Part shown: positions 45,019-52,918 of the stretch, in pieces
Numbering within the stretch: the first letter of the stretch is position 1
Layout: each line of letters starts with the position of its first letter
DNA from: an uncultured Paracoccaceae bacterium
GTDB lineage: Bacteria; Pseudomonadota; Alphaproteobacteria; Rhodobacterales; Rhodobacteraceae
Direction: 5' to 3'
Assembly (NCBI GenBank): GCA_947496605.1
Contig: CANMDF010000001.1
Coordinates: forward strand, 682,001-746,000
Length of the DNA stretch: 64,000 nucleotides
Translations under genes and position numbers: made by a program
Notes under the pieces: generated by a model
The model's input: only the letters and a program-made list of their open reading frames with translations
Databases searched by the model: none
Told to the model about the DNA's origin: nothing

Positions 45019-45481
45019 ATGACGCTTCATCAACCACTTCGAACAAGGCAGGCACCGCCGGACACGGGGCCAGTTCATTGCTCACAACATCGGACAAACG
45101 GGCTTGGTGCAAAAAAACATAAACATGGGCACTCAGCCCTTCCCACAACCGGTTGGTCATCGATTGCGCACGCGATCCCGATGCAGCACCCGATGCCCCT
45201 GCCCCTTTGTGCATCGCCGACACGGTTTCATCCACGGCACCCAAAATCTCGGCCACGCGGATGTCGGATGCGGGACGCGCCAAACGATATCCTCCGCCCG
45301 GACCACGCACAGAATCTACCAATCCGGCACGGCGCAGTTTCACAAAAAGCTGCTCCAGATATGGCAATGAGATGTCTTGGCGTTTGGAAATTTCAGTCAG
45401 ATTAATCAGCGCATCGCCTTCTTGGAGAGCCAAGTCAGCCAAGGCGACCATCGCATAGCGGCCTTTGGTGCTTAGTTTCAT
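45017..45481 (-). CDS. iscR: Rrf2-family Fe-S regulator IscR (Rhodobacterales type)
   Basis: A 154-residue winged-helix repressor of Fe-S assembly genes. Residues 1-68 are the DNA-binding domain (MKLSTKGRYAMVALADLAL, QDISLPYLEQLFVKLRRAGLV, VRGPGGGYRLAR). E. coli IscR holds its cluster with three closely spaced cysteines near 92-104; here that region has none, and the only cysteine is Cys140 (APCPAV). His91, His119 and His125 are candidate ligands. The Rhodobacter sphaeroides protein is known for a different ligation scheme with few cysteines. The start at 45481 is preferred to a longer reading because it gives the standard N-terminus. First gene of the suf operon. Confidence 0.92.
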   Translation of the reverse strand: MKLSTKGRYAMVALADLALQEGDALINLTEISKRQDISLPYLEQLFVKLRRAGLVDSVRGPGGGYRLARPASDIRVAEILGAVDETVSAMHKGAGASGAASGSRAQSMTNRLWEGLSAHVYVFLHQARLSDVVSNELAPCPAVPALFEVVDEAS

Positions 45482-45576
45482 TGGCTCGACCCCCGAAAAC
45501 AGACGTAATTTCATTGACGGCACGGTGCTGCATCATTACTTCACCGTGACCACATCGATTAAGGCGATTGCCCTAG

Positions 45577-45593
45577 TTTAGAATCTTTCTAAG
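45577..45593. promoter_or_regulatory. Irr-type iron control element (ICE box)
   Basis: TTTAGAA-TCT-TTCTAAG matches the alphaproteobacterial Irr recognition pattern TTTAGAA-N3-TTCTAAA at all fixed positions except the last. It lies 96 nt upstream of the iscR start codon and overlaps the -10 hexamer of the best iscR promoter. Binding of Irr there under low iron or haem would be expected to block or alter transcription of the suf operon (inference from position). Confidence 0.75.
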
Positions 45594-45614
45594 GTGTCCG
45601 AGCATTTTCGTCAA
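45586..45614 (-). promoter_or_regulatory. Promoter of the iscR-suf operon
   Basis: On the minus strand TTGACG (complement of 45609-45614), a 17-nt spacer and TAGAAA (complement of 45586-45591) form a sigma-70 type promoter about 105 nt before iscR. The -10 hexamer is inside the Irr box. Confidence 0.6.
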
Positions 45615-45651
45615 GAATGCGCAGCCGCCTGTAGCAGTAACGGAAACACCT

Positions 45652-46305
45652 ATGCCCGAAGTCATTTTTCCCGGTCCCGAAGGTCGCCTTGAAGGGCGCT
45701 ATCACCCGCAAAAAGACCGGGACGCGCCGATTGCGATTGTTTTGCACCCGCATCCGCAGTTCGGCGGAACGATGAACAACCGGGTCGTCTATAACTTGCA
45801 CTACGCATTTTATAACATGGGCTTTACTGTGCTGCGCTTCAACTTTCGCGGCGTCGGGCGTAGCCAAGGTGAATATGATCAAGGTGTGGGTGAATTGTCT
45901 GACGCTGCATCCGCGCTCGATTACCTGCAATCCATGAACAACAACGCCAAGCATTGCTGGGTTGCAGGTTTCTCATTCGGTGCATGGATCGGGATGCAAC
46001 TGTTGATGCGCCGGCCTGAAATCACAGGTTTTATCTCGGTCAGCCCACCGGCCAATATGTATGACTTCAGTTTTCTGGCACCCTGCCCGTCGTCCGGCTT
46101 GATCATCAACGGCTCTAACGACCGTGTGGCCCCGCCGGCTGACACTGTCAGCCTTGTGAACAAGCTGCACGAGCAAAAAGGGATCACCGTGACACATGAC
46201 GAAATGGACGGTGCAGGACACTTCTTTGAAGACCCGCATATGGACCCGATGATTGATACGGTCCGGACATATGTGCGCCGCCGTCTCACTGAAACGACCC
46301 GCTGA
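45652..46305 (+). CDS. Alpha/beta hydrolase
   Basis: A 217-residue cytoplasmic hydrolase. The catalytic triad can be seen: Ser in AGFSFGAWIGMQ near residue 107, Asp in INGSNDRVAPP near 156 and His in GAGHFFEDPH near 190. The front block VLHPHPQFGGTMNN with VLRFNFRGVGRSQGEYDQGVGE is the typical oxyanion part of a common, poorly characterised family. It is divergent from iscR and followed after 2 nt by a small gene. Substrate unknown. Confidence 0.85.
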   Translation: MPEVIFPGPEGRLEGRYHPQKDRDAPIAIVLHPHPQFGGTMNNRVVYNLHYAFYNMGFTVLRFNFRGVGRSQGEYDQGVGELSDAASALDYLQSMNNNAKHCWVAGFSFGAWIGMQLLMRRPEITGFISVSPPANMYDFSFLAPCPSSGLIINGSNDRVAPPADTVSLVNKLHEQKGITVTHDEMDGAGHFFEDPHMDPMIDTVRTYVRRRLTETTR

Positions 46306-46307
46306 TC

Positions 46308-46754
46308 ATGAGTGCCAACGACTATCTCCAACGTGTTGCGGGCGAATTGGCTGATCTTGCCTTGGCAGATGAGGACGCGACGCAGGACGAAAAGATTGTA
46401 AAAGAGATTGGCGATATACTGGGTGCGTCATCACAAACGCTGCAAGAAGGGTATTTGACAGCGATCCGTGTGCGCCGTGCCGAGACGCGTGCGCGAGAAA
46501 TCTTGCAGGAACGCGCGGCAAAACGTGGCCCCACAACGGCAAAACTTTTGCCCAATGATGGGCCTTCTACCCCGGACCAACCCGATCAAGACATTGAAGC
46601 GATTGAGCTTGGAAATGGCCCAACTGAAGCGCCTGCGCCCGCGCCAGAAGCCCCAGTTGCCCCGGTTACCCAGCCAAAAACTGAAGAAGAGGCCGCATTT
46701 GACGACGTCTTGAATACGCTGGATGAGTTTCTGCAAACCGACGACAAGCCTTAG
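46308..46754 (+). CDS. Small acidic protein, helical front and Pro/Ala-rich tail
   Basis: A 148-residue protein of unknown function. Residues 1-75 are helical and charged (LADEDATQDEKIVKEIGDIL, then RVRRAETRAREILQERAAKR), residues 85-125 are rich in proline, alanine and glutamate, and a short acidic helix ends the protein (FDDVLNTLDEFLQTDDKP). No membrane segment. It follows the hydrolase by 2 nt, and its stop overlaps a possible GTG start of the next gene, so the three seem co-transcribed. I do not recognise the family. Confidence 0.7.
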   Translation: MSANDYLQRVAGELADLALADEDATQDEKIVKEIGDILGASSQTLQEGYLTAIRVRRAETRAREILQERAAKRGPTTAKLLPNDGPSTPDQPDQDIEAIELGNGPTEAPAPAPEAPVAPVTQPKTEEEAAFDDVLNTLDEFLQTDDKP

Positions 46755-46762
46755 TGACTGCC

Positions 46763-47347
46763 ATGTCGCGCATGAATGATCAGCTGGCCTTTCTGACCGA
46801 AGCCGACAAACTTAAGTCGACGCTTCGCGCCACGATGCTTTGCGACGCGTCTCGTCATGAGAATTCAGGTGAACACAGCTGGCATATCGCACTCTATGCG
46901 ATGGTGATGGCCGAACATGCCGTGCGCCCCGTCAACGTCGACCGCGTGATCAAAATGCTGCTGATCCACGATCTGGTGGAAATAGATGCTGGCGACAATC
47001 CGATCCACGGCGATCATGACCCAGCCGAGATGGAAGCCATAGAACAGGCCGCCGCCACCCGCATCTTCGGCTTATTGCCAGACGATCAGACAAAATCATT
47101 CCGTGCCCTTTGGGATGAATTTGAGGCGGCCGAAACTGACGACGCAATCTTTGCCAAATCCCTCGACCGCGTGCAGCCAGTGGTGTCCAACCTCGAGACA
47201 GGTGGCCGCAGTTGGGTCGATTACAATGTAACCCGGGAACAGGTTGAGGCCCGTGTCGGAACCAAGGTGCAACGCGGTGCTCCGGCTATTTGGTCCACGC
47301 TTAAAGCACGCATCGATGATTGGTTCGCGCGCAACGCAGCAAATTAA
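46763..47347 (+). CDS. HD-domain phosphohydrolase (YfbR-like)
   Basis: A 194-residue metal-dependent phosphohydrolase, in the HD_3 group that includes 5'-deoxynucleotidase YfbR. Metal-site residues are visible: His in RHENSGEHSWHIALYA near residue 32-42, the HD pair in LLIHDLVEIDAGDN near 70 and Asp in FAKSLDRVQPV near 138. The start could be GTG 46754, ATG 46763 or ATG 46772; none has a strong ribosome site, and I take 46763. Likely nucleotide substrate is by analogy only. Confidence 0.85.
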   Translation: MSRMNDQLAFLTEADKLKSTLRATMLCDASRHENSGEHSWHIALYAMVMAEHAVRPVNVDRVIKMLLIHDLVEIDAGDNPIHGDHDPAEMEAIEQAAATRIFGLLPDDQTKSFRALWDEFEAAETDDAIFAKSLDRVQPVVSNLETGGRSWVDYNVTREQVEARVGTKVQRGAPAIWSTLKARIDDWFARNAAN

Positions 47348-47475
47348 TCCCGTTTTCTGGTTTTGAGGGGGGTAGAGGCAACACCCCCAGCTGTGTCAGA
47401 GAAACGCTTTACCCCTATACAAACGCCCCACACAGGCGTAGTGCGCGACCCTTAGACGCCAGAAAGCACCAAACC

Positions 47476-49590
47476 ATGATCACGACCCTCGCCGATGCCC
47501 TCGCTAAACAAGGCTATGACAGCCTAACGCCCGTTCAAGAGGCCGTGACAGATGCAGCCTTGGAAGGGCAAGACTTGTTGGTCTCGGCGCAAACCGGATC
47601 AGGCAAAACGGTAGGTTTTGGTCTGGCCATTGGCCCCACTATTCTCGCAGAAGACGGTACTTTCGGCCCCGCTGGGCGACCGCTCGCTTTGGTTATCGCG
47701 CCGACCCGCGAATTGGCCTTGCAGGTGAAACGCGAGTTGCAGTGGCTCTACGCATTTGCAGGCGTGACCATGGCATCCTGCGTCGGTGGCATGGACATGC
47801 GCGACGAACGCCGCGCGCTTGATCGTGGCGCACATATCGTGGTCGCAACGCCGGGTCGTTTGAAAGACCACATCATGCGCGGCAGCCTTGATATGTCTGA
47901 CATCCGCGCCATCGTCTTGGACGAAGCGGATGAAATGCTCGACCTTGGTTTCCGCGAAGATCTTGAGTTCATCCTTGGCGAAGCCCCTGAAACACGCCGT
48001 ACGCTGATGTTCTCAGCCACGGTGCCTGCGGCGATCGCGAAACTTGCGAAATCCTACCAAAAAGACGCCGTACGTGTGGCGACAACTGCCAAAGAAAGCC
48101 AACACGCCGATATCGAATACCGTGCTCTCAGCGTCGCAAACCACGATACCGATGCAGCCATCATCAACCTGCTGCGTTTCTACGATGCGCCCAACGCAAT
48201 CGTGTTCTGCAATACCCGCGCATCTGTGACCCGCCTGACCACCCGCCTGACCAACCGTGGCTTTGCCACCGTGGCGCTGTCAGGCGAGCTGTCGCAGAAC
48301 GAACGGTCCCACGCGCTGCAAGCGATGCGCGACGGACGTGCGCGGGTCTGTGTGGCCACGGATGTTGCCGCACGCGGCATTGACTTGCCGAACCTTGAGC
48401 TCGTGATCCACGCCGAGCTGCCCACCAATGCGGAAACGCTTCTGCACCGCTCTGGCCGGACAGGTCGTGCGGGACGCAAGGGTATTTCCGCGATGATCGC
48501 GCCTGCGAAAATGAAGCGGCGCGCGCAGAACCTGCTGACATGGGGCAAGCTGGACGCAACTTGGGCGACGCCGCCAACCGCGGATGAGATTAAGGCCAAA
48601 GACGAAGAGCGGCTGTTGCAAGACGCGGTTTGGTCTGAAGAGTTCAATGAAGCCGAACAAGAGTTCGCCACGCGTCTTTTGGCCGAACACAGCCCAGAAA
48701 AGATCGCTGCGGCCTATCTGCGACTTTACGCAGGCAAGCAATCGGCCCCCGAACATCTGTCCGACTACAAAGACGGCCCGCAAGCCAAAGACCGCAAATC
48801 ACGCGAAGATCGCCCACCCCGCGAGCATAAGGCCTTTGGCCCATCCAAATGGTTCAGCGTCGATATTGGCCGCGAAGGCAAAGCCGAGGCACGTTGGCTG
48901 CTGCCCATGATCTGCAAAGCAGGTGGGATCACCAAAAACGAAATCGGTGCGATCCGTATTCAACCCAATGAAACCTTTGTCGAAATCGCGGCCCCCGCCG
49001 TTGATGGTTTCCTGAAATCTGTCGGCAGCGACATGAAACTGGAAAACCAAGGCACGCTGACAGCGCTGGATGGGCCACCACAGCTGGGCGAACGTGGCCC
49101 GCGCAAAACCAAGCGTGACTATGATGACCGGCCCAAGTCAGGCGGCAAACCCAAGCGTGACTATGGTGACAAACCCAACCGCGACAGCAAACCAAAACGG
49201 CACGCGCCGCGCGATTCTGCCCCACCGCCCCCATCACAACAAGACAATGTCGCAGCGATCCAACCTATTCCGGGAGCCGCCGACGACTACAAAGCACGTA
49301 AACCACGCCACAAACCAGAGCGCCGTGATCATGGCGAAGCACTGACCGAAAAGCGTGGCAAGCCACCTTACAAAGGCAAATCAGACGGGAAAAAACCAGG
49401 CCCAAAAGGCAAATCAGGTTACAACTCTGACACAAAGCCGCGCAAACCGGGTGGTGGCAAGCCAGGTGGAAAACCCGCCGGTAACGCAAAAGATACCTCG
49501 AAACGGTTCGTCCCGCCGGGTGGAAAAGCCAAGCCGAGCAAGGGGTTAGGCAAAGGCGGCGGTGCGGCACCGCGTCGGGGTAAATCCTAA
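47476..49590 (+). CDS. DEAD-box RNA helicase with DbpA-type RNA-binding domain
   Basis: A 704-residue ATP-dependent RNA helicase. All helicase motifs are present: LTPVQEAV (Q), SAQTGSGKT (I), APTRELAL (Ia), TPGR (Ib), LDEADEM (II), SAT (III), IVFCNTR (IV), ATDVAARGID (V) and HRSGRTGRAG (VI), within residues 1-380. Residues about 455-530 are a DbpA RNA-binding domain (WFSVDIGREGKAEARWLLPMI). The last 170 residues are a disordered tail rich in Lys, Gly, Pro and Arg. Such proteins act in ribosome assembly or RNA decay in the cold. The start at 47476 gives the normal N-terminus; an upstream extension is unlike the family. Confidence 0.94.
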   Translation: MITTLADALAKQGYDSLTPVQEAVTDAALEGQDLLVSAQTGSGKTVGFGLAIGPTILAEDGTFGPAGRPLALVIAPTRELALQVKRELQWLYAFAGVTMASCVGGMDMRDERRALDRGAHIVVATPGRLKDHIMRGSLDMSDIRAIVLDEADEMLDLGFREDLEFILGEAPETRRTLMFSATVPAAIAKLAKSYQKDAVRVATTAKESQHADIEYRALSVANHDTDAAIINLLRFYDAPNAIVFCNTRASVTRLTTRLTNRGFATVALSGELSQNERSHALQAMRDGRARVCVATDVAARGIDLPNLELVIHAELPTNAETLLHRSGRTGRAGRKGISAMIAPAKMKRRAQNLLTWGKLDATWATPPTADEIKAKDEERLLQDAVWSEEFNEAEQEFATRLLAEHSPEKIAAAYLRLYAGKQSAPEHLSDYKDGPQAKDRKSREDRPPREHKAFGPSKWFSVDIGREGKAEARWLLPMICKAGGITKNEIGAIRIQPNETFVEIAAPAVDGFLKSVGSDMKLENQGTLTALDGPPQLGERGPRKTKRDYDDRPKSGGKPKRDYGDKPNRDSKPKRHAPRDSAPPPPSQQDNVAAIQPIPGAADDYKARKPRHKPERRDHGEALTEKRGKPPYKGKSDGKKPGPKGKSGYNSDTKPRKPGGGKPGGKPAGNAKDTSKRFVPPGGKAKPSKGLGKGGGAAPRRGKS

Positions 49591-49710
49591 AACCCGACCC
49601 TTTGGTCACATTTTTGTCACGTCACAAGCATGTTGAGGGCACAGCCCTCTGGCTGAATGTGCATTACGTTCAGTAGTGTAAAGTCACGAGCAAGCTAAAG
49701 GACCAGACAA

Positions 49711-49830
49711 ATGGCCACAGCAAAACCGAATACCCCGCACGCACCAGCGGCACCCAAACCGGCGCAACCGGCACCGCAAATGCAAAGCAAACCACAGACA
49801 CCGATCTATACTGATTTCGCGAGTATTTAA
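49711..49830 (+). CDS. Very small Pro/Ala/Gln-rich ORF (39 residues)
   Basis: A 39-codon frame from ATG 49711 (MATAKPNTPHAPAAPKPAQP...) to TAA at 49828-49830, ending PIYTDFASI. AAAGGACC stands 9 nt before the ATG. The product is hydrophilic, proline-rich and probably disordered. A strong hairpin and T-run follow within 20 nt, so ORF and terminator look like one short transcription unit. The interval 49591-49710 before it has a GAGGGC-ACA-GCCCTC hairpin (49635-49649) and no other feature. I do not recognise the protein. Confidence 0.5.
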   Translation: MATAKPNTPHAPAAPKPAQPAPQMQSKPQTPIYTDFASI

Positions 49831-49849
49831 GGTCGACGAGACGCCTATC

Positions 49850-49915
49850 GGCCGGTGAGGCCGCTGCCGCGCGATCGCCCTCCCCGATCCGCCACTGACC
49901 TCACTGGCCTTTTTT
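49850..49915 (+). terminator. Long terminator hairpin with nested CCCTCCC-loop hairpin
   Basis: Outer stem GGCCGGTGAGG (49850-49860) pairs with 49899-49909 over 11 bp with one G-T pair and is followed by six T (49910-49915). Inside, a second hairpin (49871-49877 with 49885-49892, one bulged C) presents the loop CCCTCCC. That loop is an anti-Shine-Dalgarno-like sequence, as seen in CCUCC-loop small RNAs of Rhodobacter and relatives. Confidence 0.7.
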
Positions 49916-49938
49916 CTGCACGTCGGTAAACTCGGCGT

Positions 49939-50298
49939 ATGGCAGCGCTCACATCCATCAAAAACATCGGCCCCGCGTTTGAGGCTTCGCTGAAATCCGT
50001 GGGGATCACCACAGCCGAACAGCTGCGCGATTTAGGGGCAGATGCGGCCTACGCCAAGCTGCTTGAGGGTGGCAATAAACCCCATTTCATCGGCTACTAC
50101 GTGCTGCACATGGCGCTACAAGGGCGGCCATGGAACGATTGCAAAGGTGATGAGAAAAAGGCGCTACGGAAAAGCTTTGATAAGATTAAAGCGGGGAGTT
50201 TTGATGAAACGCGGTCAGAGTTAGAGCAGTTTCTGAATAAGATTGGCGTGGTTGAAATTGATCAATTGGAAAATACTGGAGGCTTGTCTGATGATTAG
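49939..50298 (+). CDS. TfoX C-terminal domain protein
   Basis: A 119-residue protein made of the helix-hairpin-helix-like TfoX/Sxy C-terminal domain (KNIGPAFEASLKSVGITTAEQLRDLGADAAYAKL near the front, then YYVLHMALQGRPWNDC). TfoX proteins in gammaproteobacteria regulate competence, but the stand-alone C-terminal domain in other groups has no established role. There are no competence genes nearby. The next ORF begins 13 nt later. Confidence 0.85.
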   Translation: MAALTSIKNIGPAFEASLKSVGITTAEQLRDLGADAAYAKLLEGGNKPHFIGYYVLHMALQGRPWNDCKGDEKKALRKSFDKIKAGSFDETRSELEQFLNKIGVVEIDQLENTGGLSDD

Positions 50299-50310
50299 TA
50301 CGTACAGCTG

Positions 50311-50913
50311 ATGCCTTGGAGATTAGATCACATTGGGGGCCAAGGCGCGAACCCAACAGAGTTTGGTTTTGAAGAAGGCCAAGACCGCTCTGTAGTATTA
50401 CGGTTGAGGGGGGCGATTCCAGATCAGGCGCATTTGCCGATTAGGATAACTCAAAACTCTAAGCATAAGACTTTGCCCGATTTCACAGTGGGACCGACGA
50501 CGGGTAACCTGCTTGTCAGTCAAAAGTTTCGTGAACGTGTTGAAGCTTGGGATTCGGTTGAACACACCTTTATTCCGGTCACCTTGCGACGCCCAGACGG
50601 CGAGGTTTGGGTAGATCGGTATTTTTTCTTTGAGCCGCTTGCGCCGATCGATAATGGGATTGTAGTGGATGAATCAGATGTCAAAGCAGTTCTCCGACGA
50701 GGAGAAGTGTCTCACTATCGATCAACGGCTCAGAGACCCCGTTTGATGTGGCGTAGAAGCGCGGTGGGGGACAGACATCTTTGGAATGATCCGCACCTTC
50801 CCAGAGCAATTGTTGTTTCTGATGCGTTCTACGCAGATTTGAAAGAACACGGTGTTGTCGGGTTTCAGGCACATGAAGCGCGGTTTTCAGAGGATGAAAC
50901 CTCATTATCATAG
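50311..50913 (+). CDS. Possible Imm11/DUF1629-type immunity protein, orphan
   Basis: A 200-residue cytoplasmic protein without signal or membrane segment. The layout LLVSQKFRERVEAWDSVEHTFIPV in the middle, followed by a tyrosine/phenylalanine-rich strand (VDRYFFFEPL) and the end AIVVSDAFYADLKEHGVVGFQAHEARF resembles the Imm11 (DUF1629) family, immunity proteins of polymorphic toxin systems. No toxin gene is adjacent. Its base composition is less GC-rich than the genes around it. The assignment is by pattern memory only; a different small family is possible. Confidence 0.55.
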   Translation: MPWRLDHIGGQGANPTEFGFEEGQDRSVVLRLRGAIPDQAHLPIRITQNSKHKTLPDFTVGPTTGNLLVSQKFRERVEAWDSVEHTFIPVTLRRPDGEVWVDRYFFFEPLAPIDNGIVVDESDVKAVLRRGEVSHYRSTAQRPRLMWRRSAVGDRHLWNDPHLPRAIVVSDAFYADLKEHGVVGFQAHEARFSEDETSLS

Positions 50914-50989
50914 GTTGGGTAACCCGAGCCCTCACACCAAAAAGTAAATACCCTTTACATTACCCCATATCATCTGCTATGTTAATACC

Positions 50990-51409
50990 ATGAACATAGA
51001 ACAGAACATTGATTTAGAACTCGCCCGCCTGCGCAAAGTTGCGTGGCGCATGGACGCTTTATTCTACATCCCACGGACCAATATTTCGGTGGGTCTGGAT
51101 AACATCGTTGGTCTGGTCCCTGTCGTGGGTGACGCGTTGACCGCGCTGCCATCGCTGTGGCTGATCAACGAGGCGCGTAAACTGGGCGCTTCGCCCGGCA
51201 CGCTGGCCTATATGACGCTGAACACGGTGCTCGACTTCTTTGTTGGCATGGTGCCCGTCATTGGTGACATCTTTGACGTGATCTATAATGCAAACATACG
51301 CAATTACCGCGCCTTAGAGCGCAATCTTAACAAAAAAGCCGCCCACGCCAAAACGGTGCGGACGGCCTCAAAATCAGTTGAATGGGATCAACCCAACCTT
51401 CTGGCTTAA
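50990..51409 (+). CDS. DUF4112 membrane protein
   Basis: A 139-residue protein of the DUF4112 family. The two internal repeats [19 protein letters not shown] (near residues 43-61) and [20 protein letters not shown] (near 88-107) are its hallmark and probably lie in or near the membrane. Function unknown in all species. The stop overlaps the end of the convergent ndk gene by 4 nt, so there is no room for a terminator between them. Confidence 0.88.
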   Translation: MNIEQNIDLELARLRKVAWRMDALFYIPRTNISVGLDNIVGLVPVVGDALTALPSLWLINEARKLGASPGTLAYMTLNTVLDFFVGMVPVIGDIFDVIYNANIRNYRALERNLNKKAAHAKTVRTASKSVEWDQPNLLA

Positions 51410-51828
51410 CCTACCAGTTCAAGACCGGAAAAGAAGAACGCGATTTCTTCTGCAGCTGTTTCTGGTGCGTCGGACCCGTGGACCGAGTTCTCACCGATGG
51501 ACAGTGCGAATTCCTTGCGGATTGTGCCGTCAGCTGCGTCTGCTGGGTTTGTGGCACCCATGACTTCACGGTTCTTTGCAATCGCGTCTTCGCCCTCGAG
51601 AACCTGAACAACAATCGGCTCAGAGATCATGAATTCGCACAGCTCGCCAAAGAACGGACGCTCGGAGTGCACACCGTAGAACTGCTGGGCTTGTGCCAGT
51701 GTCAGCTGGATACGCTTGGATGCGACGATACGCAGACCTGCGTCTTCAAATTTCGCAGCAATTTTGCCTGTCAGGTTACGCTTTGTGGCGTCTGGTTTGA
51801 TGATAGAGAATGTACGCTGGATAGCCAT
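51406..51828 (-). CDS. ndk: Nucleoside diphosphate kinase
   Basis: Balances nucleoside triphosphate pools by moving the gamma-phosphate through a phosphohistidine. The 140-residue chain has the family front ([19 protein letters not shown]), ERPFF near residue 58, and the active-site histidine in [14 protein letters not shown] near 117. Length and motifs are normal. It is monocistronic. Confidence 0.97.
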   Translation of the reverse strand: MAIQRTFSIIKPDATKRNLTGKIAAKFEDAGLRIVASKRIQLTLAQAQQFYGVHSERPFFGELCEFMISEPIVVQVLEGEDAIAKNREVMGATNPADAADGTIRKEFALSIGENSVHGSDAPETAAEEIAFFFSGLELVG

Positions 51829-51916
51829 GTGAAGCCTCTTGAATGATCGGGCCTATACGCCCGGTGAATTGATGGCTGCGCCCTACCATGCACATCTGCG
51901 CATGAAAAGCCGTCAT

Positions 51917-52813
51917 TTATCCTGCGATGCGCTGTTTACGCCTGGGCAGAAACTCTAGCACACCTGCAACCATCACCAACGTGCCGCCTATCAACTCTGT
52001 GACTGAGAAAAGCTCGCCTGCGATCAAAGCGGCCGATACAACACTGACCAAGACTTCTGACATCAGCAAAATGCCCACTCGCGCAGGTTCTAGTTTCGTC
52101 GTCGCCCATAACAATCCAACAATTGACACCGCCCACCACAACACGCCCGTGAAGACCACCCATAACAAAACAGTGCCTAAGTGCGGCAGGTTTACGACAT
52201 CAGGCAGCGGTGCCAGCAAGGGCGCCAAGATCATACCCCCCAGCAATGCCCCGACCGCAAACAGAAACGTGCTTTCGCCCGGTCCTGCTGTAGCTTTCAC
52301 CTTGATCCCAATTGATGCCACGGCCCAGGCAAAACCACTGGCAAGCCCAAGCCACTCGCCCAAACCGCGCGGCAATGGCAGCTCGCCATCCGCACCCAAC
52401 ATCAAGACAAGGCCGGCGATGCCTGCCAGCAAAGCTGCGATCCGTGCCCGCGTGATTGGCCAGCCCATCAAATAGCGCCCTATTACGGTGCTCCAGATCG
52501 GGGTCAGGTAGAAAAGGATCACAATAATCGCGACACGCCCATAAAGCAGGCCAAGCGAATAAAACATCAACGAACAACCGCCCAAGATCAGCGACGCAAT
52601 CGCGATCGGATGTGAGGCCAACAGCCGCTGCCGCCCTTTCCACCCCCATGGCAGCATACACAAGGCCGCAACGACCATAATCGCGACTGTCCCCCAAGGT
52701 CCCGACAACCCAAGCGCATCAATTTGGCGCAATGGCAGCCAGTAAAAGCCCCAAAGCACACCAAAGCCGATCACGATCAGCGTGGCCCACAGGATGGTTT
52801 GTTTCGTCTCCAT
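51917..52813 (-). CDS. EamA-family (DMT superfamily) transporter
   Basis: A 298-residue inner-membrane protein with ten predicted helices arranged as two EamA repeats (about residues 8-140 and 150-290). The motif IVILFYLTPIWSTVIGRYLM near residue 95-115 is the typical end of the first repeat. Such proteins export or import amino acids, metabolites or drugs; the substrate is not predictable. It is divergent from the ABC-F gene. Confidence 0.87.
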   Translation of the reverse strand: METKQTILWATLIVIGFGVLWGFYWLPLRQIDALGLSGPWGTVAIMVVAALCMLPWGWKGRQRLLASHPIAIASLILGGCSLMFYSLGLLYGRVAIIVILFYLTPIWSTVIGRYLMGWPITRARIAALLAGIAGLVLMLGADGELPLPRGLGEWLGLASGFAWAVASIGIKVKATAGPGESTFLFAVGALLGGMILAPLLAPLPDVVNLPHLGTVLLWVVFTGVLWWAVSIVGLLWATTKLEPARVGILLMSEVLVSVVSAALIAGELFSVTELIGGTLVMVAGVLEFLPRRKQRIAG

Positions 52814-52918
52814 TTGTCATGTCTACCAACCTCTCAAACCGCACACCATCACGAAGTAACAGTGCACTTGCGTAAACGGATGATTGACCCCGTCCCGACG
52901 ATCAAGCATAGCGCCCTC

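Noticed and set aside
49850..49915. Riboswitch for the TfoX-C gene
   Set aside because: The structure ends in a clear terminator and lies behind its own small ORF; no known aptamer core is visible.
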